Source of the DNA: an uncultured Succinivibrionaceae bacterium
GTDB lineage: Bacteria > Pseudomonadota > Gammaproteobacteria > Enterobacterales > Succinivibrionaceae
Direction of reading: 5' to 3'
DNA: 33,039 nucleotides
NCBI GenBank assembly: GCA_900539665.1
Contig: UQCV01000019.1
Coordinates: forward strand, 1-33,039
The translations under genes were made by a program, and so were the position numbers. Below the pieces are notes generated by a model. That model was given only the letters and a program-made list of their open reading frames with translations, was not told the DNA's origin and made no database searches. Of this stretch, positions 14,018-23,400 are shown piece by piece (position 1 is the stretch's first letter; each line of letters opens with the position of its first letter).

Positions 14018-15694
14018 TTAAGCCTTGGCAGCCTTGAAAGCTTCAGCCATAGCATTGGTGGTTTCGAAGTTAGCGTTGGTCTTGTTAAGGTTTTCGATAG
14101 CAGCCTTTTCTTCTGCTTCATCCTTAGCACGAACTGAAAGGATGATCTGGTGGTTCTTACGATCAACAGATACAAACTTAGCTTCAACCTGGTCGCCTAC
14201 TGCGAATACAGTGGTTGCGTCTTCTACACGATCACGAGCAGCGTCAGAAGCACGGATATAGCCTTCAACACCTTCTTCGAGTTCGATTACAGCACCACGA
14301 GCGTCAACAGACTTAACGGTACCAGTTACAACCTTGCCCTTCTTAGCAGGATCGCCAGCATATCTTGAGAATGGATCTTCTTCAAGCTGCTTAACGCCAA
14401 GAGAAATACGTTCACGGTCAGCGTCTACCTGGAGAACAACTGCAGTGATTTCGTCACCCTTCTTGAACTTAGCTGCTGCATCTTCAGAAGATTCAGTATG
14501 GCTGAGGTCAGTTAAGTGAACGAGACCATCGATACCGCCTTCGAGACCAATGAAGATACCGAAGTCAGTGATGCTCTTGATCTTACCGGTAACACGATCA
14601 CCCTTCTTGTGGTTTTCGTCGAAGAGCTTCCATGGGTTTGGCTTGCACTGCTTGAGGCCAAGAGAAATACGACGACGTTCTTCGTCGATTTCGAGAACCT
14701 TAACCTTAACCTTGTCGCCAACGTTTACAACCTTTGAAGGATGTACGTTCTTGTTGGTCCAATCCATTTCGGTAACGTGTACGAGACCTTCAACGCCTTC
14801 TTCGATTTCAACGAAGCAGCCGTATTCGGTAAGGTTAGTTACAACACCTTCAATTTCAGTGTTTACTGGGTAACGGGTAGCGATTGCGATCCATGGATCT
14901 TCACCAAGCTGCTTAAGGCCGAGTGATACACGACGACGTTCACGGTCGAACTTAAGAACCTTAACCTTGATGGTCTGACCAACTTCAACAACTTCGCTAG
15001 GATGCTTAACGCGCTTCCAAGCCATATCGGTGATATGGAGTAAGCCATCAACACCACCGAGGTCAACGAATGCACCGTAATCAGTAAGATTCTTAACGGT
15101 ACCTTCAACAATCTGACCTTCTTCGAGGTTTTCGAACAACTGTTCGCTATCTGCAGAGTTTTCAGATTCAATCACAGCCTTACGAGAAACTACAACGTTG
15201 TTGCGCTTCTGGTCAAGCTTGATAACCTTGAATTCAACTTCCTTGCCTTCAAGGTGAGTGGTGTCGCGAACTGGACGAACATCAACGAGTGAACCAGGGA
15301 GGAACGCACGGATACCGTCTACAGAAACGGTGAAGCCACCCTTAACCTTGCCATCGATAACACCGATAACAGTAGCCTGATCGTTGTATGCCTTTTCGAG
15401 ATTTGCCCAAGATTCGTGACGCTTTGCCTTTTCACGAGAAAGCACGGTACAACCGAAGCCGTCTTCTACGTTTTCGAGAACTACGTCAACCTGGTCACCA
15501 ACCTTAGCAGTGATTTCACCAGCAGCGTTCTTGAACTGTTCAGCAGGGATCTGAGCTTCAGACTTAAGAGAAGCATCAACCCATACGAAATCGTTATCAA
15601 CGCGTACAACGGTACCTTTAACAACATCACCAGGCTTAGCCTGTTGAGTCTGTTCTGAGCCTTCAAATAATTCGGCAAAAGATAATTCTGACAT
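14018..15694 (-). CDS. rpsA: 30S ribosomal protein S1
   Basis: A 558-residue protein, the E. coli length (557), with six S1 RNA-binding repeats at roughly 20-87, 105-171, 192-260, 277-347, 364-434 and 451-520. Repeats 3-6 show the conserved pattern GxVxxxTxxGxFVxLxxGVxGLxH and end in blocks like RRRVSLGLKQ. S1 binds mRNA leaders on the 30S subunit and enables translation of weak-SD messages. The start ATG has no SD, as in E. coli, where rpsA is translated from a structured, SD-less leader that S1 itself represses. Upstream gene cmk is missing; hrpA takes its place. The sequence is distinctly richer in preferred codons than its neighbours, as expected of a highly expressed gene. Confidence 0.97.
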   Translation of the reverse strand: MSELSFAELFEGSEQTQQAKPGDVVKGTVVRVDNDFVWVDASLKSEAQIPAEQFKNAAGEITAKVGDQVDVVLENVEDGFGCTVLSREKAKRHESWANLEKAYNDQATVIGVIDGKVKGGFTVSVDGIRAFLPGSLVDVRPVRDTTHLEGKEVEFKVIKLDQKRNNVVVSRKAVIESENSADSEQLFENLEEGQIVEGTVKNLTDYGAFVDLGGVDGLLHITDMAWKRVKHPSEVVEVGQTIKVKVLKFDRERRRVSLGLKQLGEDPWIAIATRYPVNTEIEGVVTNLTEYGCFVEIEEGVEGLVHVTEMDWTNKNVHPSKVVNVGDKVKVKVLEIDEERRRISLGLKQCKPNPWKLFDENHKKGDRVTGKIKSITDFGIFIGLEGGIDGLVHLTDLSHTESSEDAAAKFKKGDEITAVVLQVDADRERISLGVKQLEEDPFSRYAGDPAKKGKVVTGTVKSVDARGAVIELEEGVEGYIRASDAARDRVEDATTVFAVGDQVEAKFVSVDRKNHQIILSVRAKDEAEEKAAIENLNKTNANFETTNAMAEAFKAAKA

Positions 15695-15828
15695 AAATTA
15701 AGTTACTTAAAATAAAATAAAAAGTTAAGCCACTGCCATTCCTTGGAGTGGAGTCTATAAAAAACCAACACCGTCCTTGGTCTTGGAACCTAGAAGCGAT
15801 ACGCTCCTCATGTAAATGTCGAATTATA
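15695..15828 (-). promoter_or_regulatory. rpsA promoter and SD-less leader
   Basis: A TATAAT (minus strand, 15823-15828) preceded by an AT-rich tract puts a start near 15816 and gives a leader of about 120 nt. The leader contains CTCCAAGGAATGG and a small hairpin TTAAG-TAA-CTTAA just before the ATG, and no normal SD. This matches the type of structured leader through which S1 autoregulates its own translation; the autoregulation is inferred. Confidence 0.55.
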
Positions 15829-15907
15829 CAAAAAATTTATTAGTTTTTAAACAAAAATCGACAATTCTCTAAAACTTTCTGCAAATTCAAGAAATATTCA
15901 TGAAATC

Positions 15908-15972
15908 AGGAGCTAATAGTTTTCTTAAAAACTTTGTTTGCTCCTGGCTTTGGCGCCCAAAAACACAAAGCC
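15908..15972. other. two adjacent hairpins between hrpA and rpsA
   Basis: First: AGGAGC/GCTCCT (15908-15913 with 15940-15945) enclosing AGTTTT-CTTA-AAAACT. Second, directly adjoining: GGCTTTG/CAAAGCC (15946-15952 with 15966-15972). Neither is followed by a clean T run on the minus strand. They probably end hrpA transcription or act on the rpsA promoter 80 nt downstream. Confidence 0.45.
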
Positions 15973-16022
15973 CGCTAAAAATTTTTAGTCCTTACGCAGT
16001 TTTGTCCTTACAAAGCTTTACC

Positions 16023-19000
16023 TTACGCCGTTTTGGCCCCACCGGTAGAGACGACCGTTACTTGAGCTTCACGCCCATTCTTTTTCTCATCTAAACGTAG
16101 TTCAATTTCGTTGAGCACGCGTTTTTCCGAAACCGGATACAAAGTACGTAAACTCTGCGCAAAAAGCGACACGCGTAATTCTTCTAGCATAAAGCGAATC
16201 ATGCGCACCCCTTCAGGCACTAAGTGACCTGCATACATCCCAAGTAAAGATTCATAGCGCTTATAGCAGTCTTCAACTTTACGTAAATTAACCAAATCAC
16301 GATTCGGATCTTGCGGTAACTTTTCTAAACGCTTAAGCATCGCCTCAAGATAGCGTTCAAGTTGCGGGAAGTACCTTTGGCCTGTTTGGGTCGCAAAGCC
16401 TTTATACACTAAAGCCTTAAGCTGGCCACCCATATCGCTATAGGCGCAAGCAGTCGTAAAGTCCATCCGGCCTTTAAGACGTTTACGCACCTCACTTGCC
16501 TTCATTAAGATCCCTTCTGAGCTCTTAGCAAGCGCTAGCACGCGGTCATAGATTTCCGCTTTAGCTTTTTCAGTTAAAGCTTTAAATTGCGCTTCATTAC
16601 GAGCAACCCCACCCGCATCTTCTAAAAGTTCATCTAACGCTAAAGATTCTAGATCTTCGATTAAATCACGCACTGAACCTACAGCGTTAAAGTACATCGC
16701 AAGTTTAGCTTTATTGGGCAGTTTTTCTTCTAGGTACTTTAAAGGACTTGGAATCGAAAGCATGATTAACCGCTTTTGCCCCTGCCACATCTGGGCATCA
16801 GCTTCTTCCTTCGATTCAAAAAGCTCTAAACTTACACTCTTGCCGGCATCTTTTAACGCTGGGTACGCCACAATTTCCATCCCGCCCATTATACGAGACT
16901 GGGTTTGTGGCAAATCCCCAAATGACCAAGTGGTAATCCCTTCTTGCTTTGGCATTTCTTTTACCACTTGCGCTAAAGAATCTCTAACTTCATCTTTAAG
17001 CTTATGGCGAATGAGTTCAAGGCTTCGACTTTCCATAAGCACTCGACGCTTAAGGTCAGTTACTCTAAACATAAATGAAAGATGTTTTGGTAAAGCTGTC
17101 ACATCAAAATCATCTTTCTTAACGATTGTGCCTGCAAGCTTGGTCATTTTGGCACACACCGCATCCCAAAAGTATCCGCTTTCAGGACTTAATTCGGCAG
17201 CAATTTTGCGCCCAAAATCTGGAGCCGGCACTAACTGCTTACGAATATTTTTAGGTAAAACTCTGATAAGGGAGGTAAATAACTCTTCCCGCATCCCTGG
17301 AATTAACCATAAAAAGGCGTTTTCATCGATCTGGTTTAAAATACTAACCGGAATGGTGACCGTTACCCCATCGTTTGGCGCCGTCGGATCGAAGTTATAG
17401 CTAAGCTCCAGATTAAAACAACCACACTTAAAACGATCCGGATAAAGGTCAGCACTTACCATGGATGTATCTTTTTGGCGAACTAATTCCGCATCAAAGT
17501 CTAAGAACTTAGGATCTTCTTTATACTTTTTACTCCACCATCTCTCAAAGGTTCTAACATCCGCTACATCCTGCGGAATGCGCACATCATAAAACCCAAA
17601 GAGCGTTTCATCGTTTACTAAGAGGTCGCGGCGTCTTGATTTGTCTTCAAGCTCAGATACTTCATCAACTAACTCTAGATTATGCTTAAAGAAATCGTAT
17701 TTAGTGATGAATTCACCACCTACTAACCCTTCTCTAATGAATAATTCACGACATAGCACTGGGTTAATTTTTGTGTAATTGACGGTGCGCGCATTAACGA
17801 CAGGAAGGCCGTATAACACGCCCTTTTCCGTTGCTAACACCGCACCACTCTTTTTAGCCCAATGTTCGTTGGCATATGAATAACGCATTAAGCTTGGAGC
17901 AGCCTGTTCTGCCCAAACCGGATCAATTTCTGCTACGTTACGAGCGTAAAGCTTCGAAGTTTCCGTAATTTCCGCGGCCATCACCCATTTAGGTGCTTTT
18001 TTGGCAAGCCCTGAACCTGGAAAAATAAAGAACTTATTTCCACGAGCGCCGCTATACTCAAAGCTTTCAGGCTTTTTGAGGCCTAATTGCCCTAAGAGCC
18101 CACAAATTAATGAGCGGTGGACCTGTTCATACGTAGCCGGCTCGGTATTTAGATTCATGCCTAAATCTTTAACCGCTTCTTCGAGCTGACTTCTAATATC
18201 AAACCATTCGCGCATGCGTAGGTAGGATAAAAATTCCTTACGCATGGTGCGTCGAAGGCCTGAGTTACTTTCCTTTTGCCCCAGCTCTTTTAAATAGTCA
18301 TAAAGTTTAATTATCGATAAGAAGTCGGACTTTTCATCATTAAAACGAGCGTGATAAGTGTTCGCCGCTTCGCGGTGCGCCAAAGGACGCTCACGCGTTT
18401 CTTGCGCACTTAAATCAGAAACGATCGTCAAAACTTCATTTAACGCATGTTGCTTACTTGCTTCTACTAACATGCGCGCTAGTCTTGGGTCGCATGGTAA
18501 TTTAGCCATAGTGCGCCCCACAGCCGTCAAGGTCAGATCATCGGCCCGCGTTTCTGAGTTTTCTTCACTAGCACTTGCTAAGCGCTTGCCACTTAAATTT
18601 AGGTTTTTAGAGCTATCAAGCGCCCCAAGCTCCTGTAGCAATTTAAACCCATCATTAACTTGTTTTAATTCTGGTGGCTCTAAGAATGGGAATTTAGTGA
18701 TATCCCCAAACCGTAAGTTAATCATGCGTAAAATAACGGAAGCTAGGTTGGTACGCAAAATTTCTGGATCGGTAAACTCTGGTCTAGACTCGTAATCTTC
18801 TTTTGAGTACAAGCGAATACAAATCCCATCAGCCACGCGCCCACAACGCCCTTTTCGCTGGTCGGCTGAGGCTCTTGAAACCGGTTCAATCGGTAAACGC
18901 TGTACTTTGGTTCGCGGGCTATAGCGACTAATACGCGCCGTCCCTGGATCGATAACATACCGAATTCCAGGCACGGTAATAGAAGTTTCAGCCACGTTAG

Positions 19001-20063
19001 TCGCTAAAACTATACGGCGCCCACCATGTGGCGCAAAAACCTTATTTTGCTCAGCATTTGATAGACGCGCATAAAGCGGTAAAATTTCCGTATCGCGTAA
19101 TTTAGCTTTACGTAAATAATCCGCAGTTTCCATGATGTCGCGTTCACCGTTTAAGAATACTAAGATATCACCAGGACCTTCGGCGCCCAATTCCTCAGCA
19201 GCGCGTAAAATCCCAGACAAGAGATCGTCTTCATCAATATCTGCGTCATCTTCTCCGGTAATACCTTCCCCAATCGGTTCATATCTTACCTCTACGGGGT
19301 AAGTACGGCCTTCAACTACAGCCACCGGAGCATTATCAAAATGGCGACTAAAACGTTCTAAATCGATGGTCGCAGAGGTGATTATCACTCTTAAATCGCG
19401 CCGCTTTTTAACTAAATCATGTAAAAAGCCGAGGATAAAGTCGATATTTAAACTGCGTTCATGCGCTTCGTCGATGATTAAAACCTCGTAATCATTTAAA
19501 AAACGATCACGTTCGATTTCCGTAAGCAAGACCCCATCAGTCATCAGCTTAATGATGGTATTCTCAGCTGTTTGATCCGAAAAACGAATTTTATAGCCGA
19601 CTGTAGTTCCCAAAGCGCAACCTAATTCTTCGCTAATACGAGCCGCAACTGTACGGGTACTTAAACGTCTAGTTTGCGTGTGCCCTATAATCCCGCGACG
19701 CCCAAAGCCGGCTTCTAAACAGATCTTAGGTAGCTGCGTGGTTTTACCAGAACCTGTATCCCCTGCTACGATCACTACTTGGTGCTTTTTAATAAGCTCC
19801 GCAAGTTCTGCGTGTCGTTTACTAACCGGTAAGTTTTCAGGGTAAGAAAGTTTAGGAATAGTGTTAGCTCGACTTTCAGCTCGGGCTAAAGCTTCAGCCG
19901 CTAAAGCTGCAAGCTCATCCTTAGCAGCTTCATCAGGATGTGGATTAATATGCTGAGCCGTACCGAACACTTTACGGGCCTTGCTCATGATCCGAACTCG
20001 ATCCTTGATTAGGGCGCCATCTAAGACTTTTTGTAGATTTTTATAGGTAATTTCGAGACTCAT
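16023..20063 (-). CDS. hrpA: ATP-dependent RNA helicase HrpA (DEAH family)
   Basis: A 1346-residue DEAH-box helicase, close to E. coli HrpA (1300). Visible motifs: Walker A GDTGSGKTTQ (101-110), motif Ia HTQTRRLSTRTVA, DEAH at 198-201 in IIDEAHERSLNIDF, SATIDLERFSRHF, VLATNVAETSITVPGI, and motif VI QRKGRCGRV. The long region after residue 600 is the HrpA-specific C-terminal part. In E. coli HrpA is linked to fimbrial mRNA processing and rescue of stalled ribosomes. Motif Ia has Thr where E. coli has Pro (TQTRR for TQPRR), a small departure. AGGA lies 12 nt before the ATG. hrpA sits directly upstream of rpsA and downstream of tamB but is separated from both by more than 300 nt, so it is likely its own unit. 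Confidence 0.97.
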   Translation of the reverse strand: MSLEITYKNLQKVLDGALIKDRVRIMSKARKVFGTAQHINPHPDEAAKDELAALAAEALARAESRANTIPKLSYPENLPVSKRHAELAELIKKHQVVIVAGDTGSGKTTQLPKICLEAGFGRRGIIGHTQTRRLSTRTVAARISEELGCALGTTVGYKIRFSDQTAENTIIKLMTDGVLLTEIERDRFLNDYEVLIIDEAHERSLNIDFILGFLHDLVKKRRDLRVIITSATIDLERFSRHFDNAPVAVVEGRTYPVEVRYEPIGEGITGEDDADIDEDDLLSGILRAAEELGAEGPGDILVFLNGERDIMETADYLRKAKLRDTEILPLYARLSNAEQNKVFAPHGGRRIVLATNVAETSITVPGIRYVIDPGTARISRYSPRTKVQRLPIEPVSRASADQRKGRCGRVADGICIRLYSKEDYESRPEFTDPEILRTNLASVILRMINLRFGDITKFPFLEPPELKQVNDGFKLLQELGALDSSKNLNLSGKRLASASEENSETRADDLTLTAVGRTMAKLPCDPRLARMLVEASKQHALNEVLTIVSDLSAQETRERPLAHREAANTYHARFNDEKSDFLSIIKLYDYLKELGQKESNSGLRRTMRKEFLSYLRMREWFDIRSQLEEAVKDLGMNLNTEPATYEQVHRSLICGLLGQLGLKKPESFEYSGARGNKFFIFPGSGLAKKAPKWVMAAEITETSKLYARNVAEIDPVWAEQAAPSLMRYSYANEHWAKKSGAVLATEKGVLYGLPVVNARTVNYTKINPVLCRELFIREGLVGGEFITKYDFFKHNLELVDEVSELEDKSRRRDLLVNDETLFGFYDVRIPQDVADVRTFERWWSKKYKEDPKFLDFDAELVRQKDTSMVSADLYPDRFKCGCFNLELSYNFDPTAPNDGVTVTIPVSILNQIDENAFLWLIPGMREELFTSLIRVLPKNIRKQLVPAPDFGRKIAAELSPESGYFWDAVCAKMTKLAGTIVKKDDFDVTALPKHLSFMFRVTDLKRRVLMESRSLELIRHKLKDEVRDSLAQVVKEMPKQEGITTWSFGDLPQTQSRIMGGMEIVAYPALKDAGKSVSLELFESKEEADAQMWQGQKRLIMLSIPSPLKYLEEKLPNKAKLAMYFNAVGSVRDLIEDLESLALDELLEDAGGVARNEAQFKALTEKAKAEIYDRVLALAKSSEGILMKASEVRKRLKGRMDFTTACAYSDMGGQLKALVYKGFATQTGQRYFPQLERYLEAMLKRLEKLPQDPNRDLVNLRKVEDCYKRYESLLGMYAGHLVPEGVRMIRFMLEELRVSLFAQSLRTLYPVSEKRVLNEIELRLDEKKNGREAQVTVVSTGGAKTA

Positions 20064-20492
20064 CGCTTATTCGATCCTAGGATTTATGCCAAAACTTAGT
20101 GGGTAACAGGTAGCTACAAACAAGATAGGTGTGTTTACAACTAGGCTTTGAAGCCGGCCACCTAAAATTCCCCCCACTTCTAGAGTTGAGCGTAGGATAC
20201 AATAATGAGGCCGACATTTAAATACATTTCCGTTGATTGAAGGCAATAAACCATAGGTCACGAACCAGCGAATCTATTTCTCTCTCCCGGAGGTGAGCTA
20301 AAGAGGAGAGAAGTTAAGGCTCCATTTGTAGCCTCAAGCAACTAGTTACCACATGGTTTTTCTTACTTAACGGTTTTCGCAAGCTTTAACTTTGTTAGCT
20401 TCTTACTTAGCTTCAACTCTTTTTAGCAAGAGCTAGGAGCTAGCTTCGTTTAGTTTGGTTTCGAAGCTTTATGTAACTTCATCTAACAGCAA
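20064..20492. other. tamB-hrpA intergenic region with hairpins
   Basis: No convincing gene. A 64-codon minus-strand frame ends just before hrpA but lacks a ribosome binding site. Between 20278 and 20334 two hairpins occur: TTCTCTC... with GGAGAGAA (20305-20312), and AGGCT/AGCCT (20317-20321 with 20330-20334). This part is less AT-rich than other gaps and may be the structured leader of the hrpA mRNA. Confidence 0.4.
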
Positions 20493-23400
20493 CTAAAACT
20501 CGAACTTATAAACGGCATCAACCGCTTGTTCAAGTGAACTTACATATTCAATAAAGAAGCGCGGGAACATTTCGTAACGAACTCTAAATTCGGAAAGAGC
20601 GTTATAAATCCCATAGCCATAGGCGACTTGGATTTTTGGCATAATATAACCTGACACTTCAACTGAAGTATCATCACCATCTCCCTTTGAATCGAGGGAG
20701 AAATCCCTAATCCCAAAGTTTTCCGCAAGTTCCCCGATAAAGCCAGAGGTTTGCATTAACCCTAGCCCTAATAAAAGCTGGGTACTCATATCAGAGTTTT
20801 CTTCGGTTGAAGCCTCAAGCCCCCGACCACGCATCAAGTATGACAATAGTTCACTTTGCGCCATTTGTGGTTCCGAAAATAGTTTAATCTGTGGGTTTTG
20901 GGCCATGCCGGACACCATAAGCCCCACAGTAACATCTTCGTCTTCCATTGCATGCGGGTCACGAATAGCTCTAATTTCAACCCCTGGATTAGTCACATCC
21001 CCAACAAAGGAGAGCCGGCCACGTTCAATCAAAAGATTTTGGCCATAAGCCTTAAAGCGCCCATCGTTTAAAAAGATAGTGCCTCTAGCGACTGTATAGC
21101 TACTAGGTTTTTGTCTAATATTAATGCTCCCGGAGACGTTGGTTTTAAGCCCCATAGCGTTGATATTAAAATCTGGCCCAACATTTACAGCAAGCTTTAG
21201 GTTAATTGGCAATGGTTTAGTCTTTTCAAATTGGTACGCTCCATTTTCTGCACGTTCAACCTTAATAACGTCACTAGACGCGGAAACAGAAGATGAAGGT
21301 AAAGTTTTAACCTTAATGCGCGCTCTCGGTACATCGACGGTGCCCGATACGGTCGTAACCCCATCGACAAAAGAACTTAAAACATCAAGCTGAATTTCAC
21401 CTTGACCGTAACCTAATAAATTAACAGGAAGCTTTTCGGTTTTAAGAGCAATCTTTGCTTCCACTTCCGGATCCCAGCTCACCGTGCCTTGCGCAGTCCC
21501 TTTACGTTCCTGCATATAAAACGAAGACAGGAGCTGCGCCTTAGTGCCCGTAAAGGTCATGACCGTATTGATGTGCTCGATAGTCCCAAGATCCACCGCC
21601 GTGGTCACGCTCATATCTGTAACTTCAAGTCCACCTCTGATTTCCGGTTTTTCAGTTGTGCCCCCAAAATGCAAAGTACCGTTTAGGACCCCGGCTGAAC
21701 TACTGATGTCATTTGAAAAAGCAGATAGTCCCCCTAAATCAAGCGCCACCACTTTGAAAAAGCCCCCTAAGCTTTTATTCTTAAGTGGATCGCTTAAGGT
21801 AACCTCAGCGCGAGCTTGCCCCTTAGCCCCTAAATTTAAATCAAGGTCCGTAGAAACGATATCGTTTTCGATTTTAGCGCGCACCGCAATGTTTTCGTAA
21901 TTTAGGATCTTACGGTTATGTAAGATGTGCCCCTTAGGCAGAGTAACTTCCACTTGCCCTTCAGGCTTACCCTTATTAAGGCCCATGGTAGCTACGACAG
22001 AGACCGGACGTGAAAACTCAACCCTCTCAGGGAGGAAGGATTTAAATTTCATTAAATCAATGGCCCGGGCCGTAAGAGACGTTTTAGCTTGGGTGCCTTG
22101 CCAAAAGCTTTCTCCTAAACGCACATCATTACCATTGACCTTAAAGACCATCTGTTTGGTCTCAACCGCAAGTTGTGGAGCAAGCTTAAGGGAAAAGTCC
22201 CCCCCGGCATGTAAAGAAGCCTCTAGATCTGGCCGTTGGTATTTTAAAGTTGCGACGTGGCCTTGGTAAATAGCACGCTGATGCTTAAAGCCCCCGTTAA
22301 GCATGAGTTCCACTTCCCCAAATGGGCTTGAACCTTGGGCGCTTAAAGTATGACTTTCTTCATTACCAACTAAATCTATTGCAAGGTTTTGAGCTAAAGT
22401 TTCTTTATTGGCCGAAATGCGTCCTGTTTGAGCATGTAAAGTTAAATCCGTCACCTGAAGTTTACGGGTCACTACTTCAAGATCAAGTTTTAAATCACGG
22501 AGGCGCTGCGCTTCATAGATCACGCGATTTGAGCTTAAATTAAGTTTAGCGCGTGGCGAAGCGTAAGAGCCACCGGCCCAAATAGCTCCTTCTAAATTAC
22601 CTCCAAGCCCCGGCCAAACACCTTCAAGCTCCCCAAGGGAAATGACGCCATTTAGATTGATATGGTCTTGCATTTGGCCATGTAAGCTAATCTTATTTTT
22701 AGCTCCCATGCTTAACACAAAATTGTCAATTTCCCCGGCAAAGTCTTGATTTAAAGCAATATGCTTAGAAGCTAGATTGAAGCGGTGCCCTAAATAAGTT
22801 CCGTGCCCATCTAGAGTCTTTAAATCTATAGCCCAATCATCTGGACTAAAGAAAGACATTTGGTAATCACTCTCTAAGGCAATGCTCCCGCGGAGGTCTT
22901 TAACTTCTGGTGCGTACGCGCGTAAATCAGCCACCATGGCTTTTAAGGTCCCTGCGCTAACCACCCCTTCGTTCCAAGCAACTAAACCGGTATAAGAAAC
23001 ACTATCGTGCCCATGGTTGCGCCCCAAATTACCCGCCCCATTTTTTACTTTACGTGCAACCTTAGGAGTTTTAACATTAAGCGTAGTGATTTCCGCAGCC
23101 TCAAAGTTGGTGGAGCCATCTAACGCCACCTCAAAAGCAGGATACTTTAAAGCCTTAACCCCAGAGCTCACTAATTCATAGCTGATAGCGTCTAAAGTCC
23201 CACGCGCTTTAACTGTAAGTTCCTTAGCTTTGTAATCGGCATCTGCCTTAAACGGAAAACCAACTTTTTTGGCCTCTATCTTAGCCACAAAAGGCAAGTT
23301 TGGCGTTAAAGACGCTAAGCGAACCTGCGCCTTGATTTCGTCATTTAACGGCTTTTTCCCCGCAATTTTAGCATCCACCCAAAGATCGACGAGATCGCCT

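Noticed and set aside
20067..20261. 64-codon frame ending 3 nt before hrpA
   Set aside because: GTG start without SD and no recognisable pattern; probably leader sequence.
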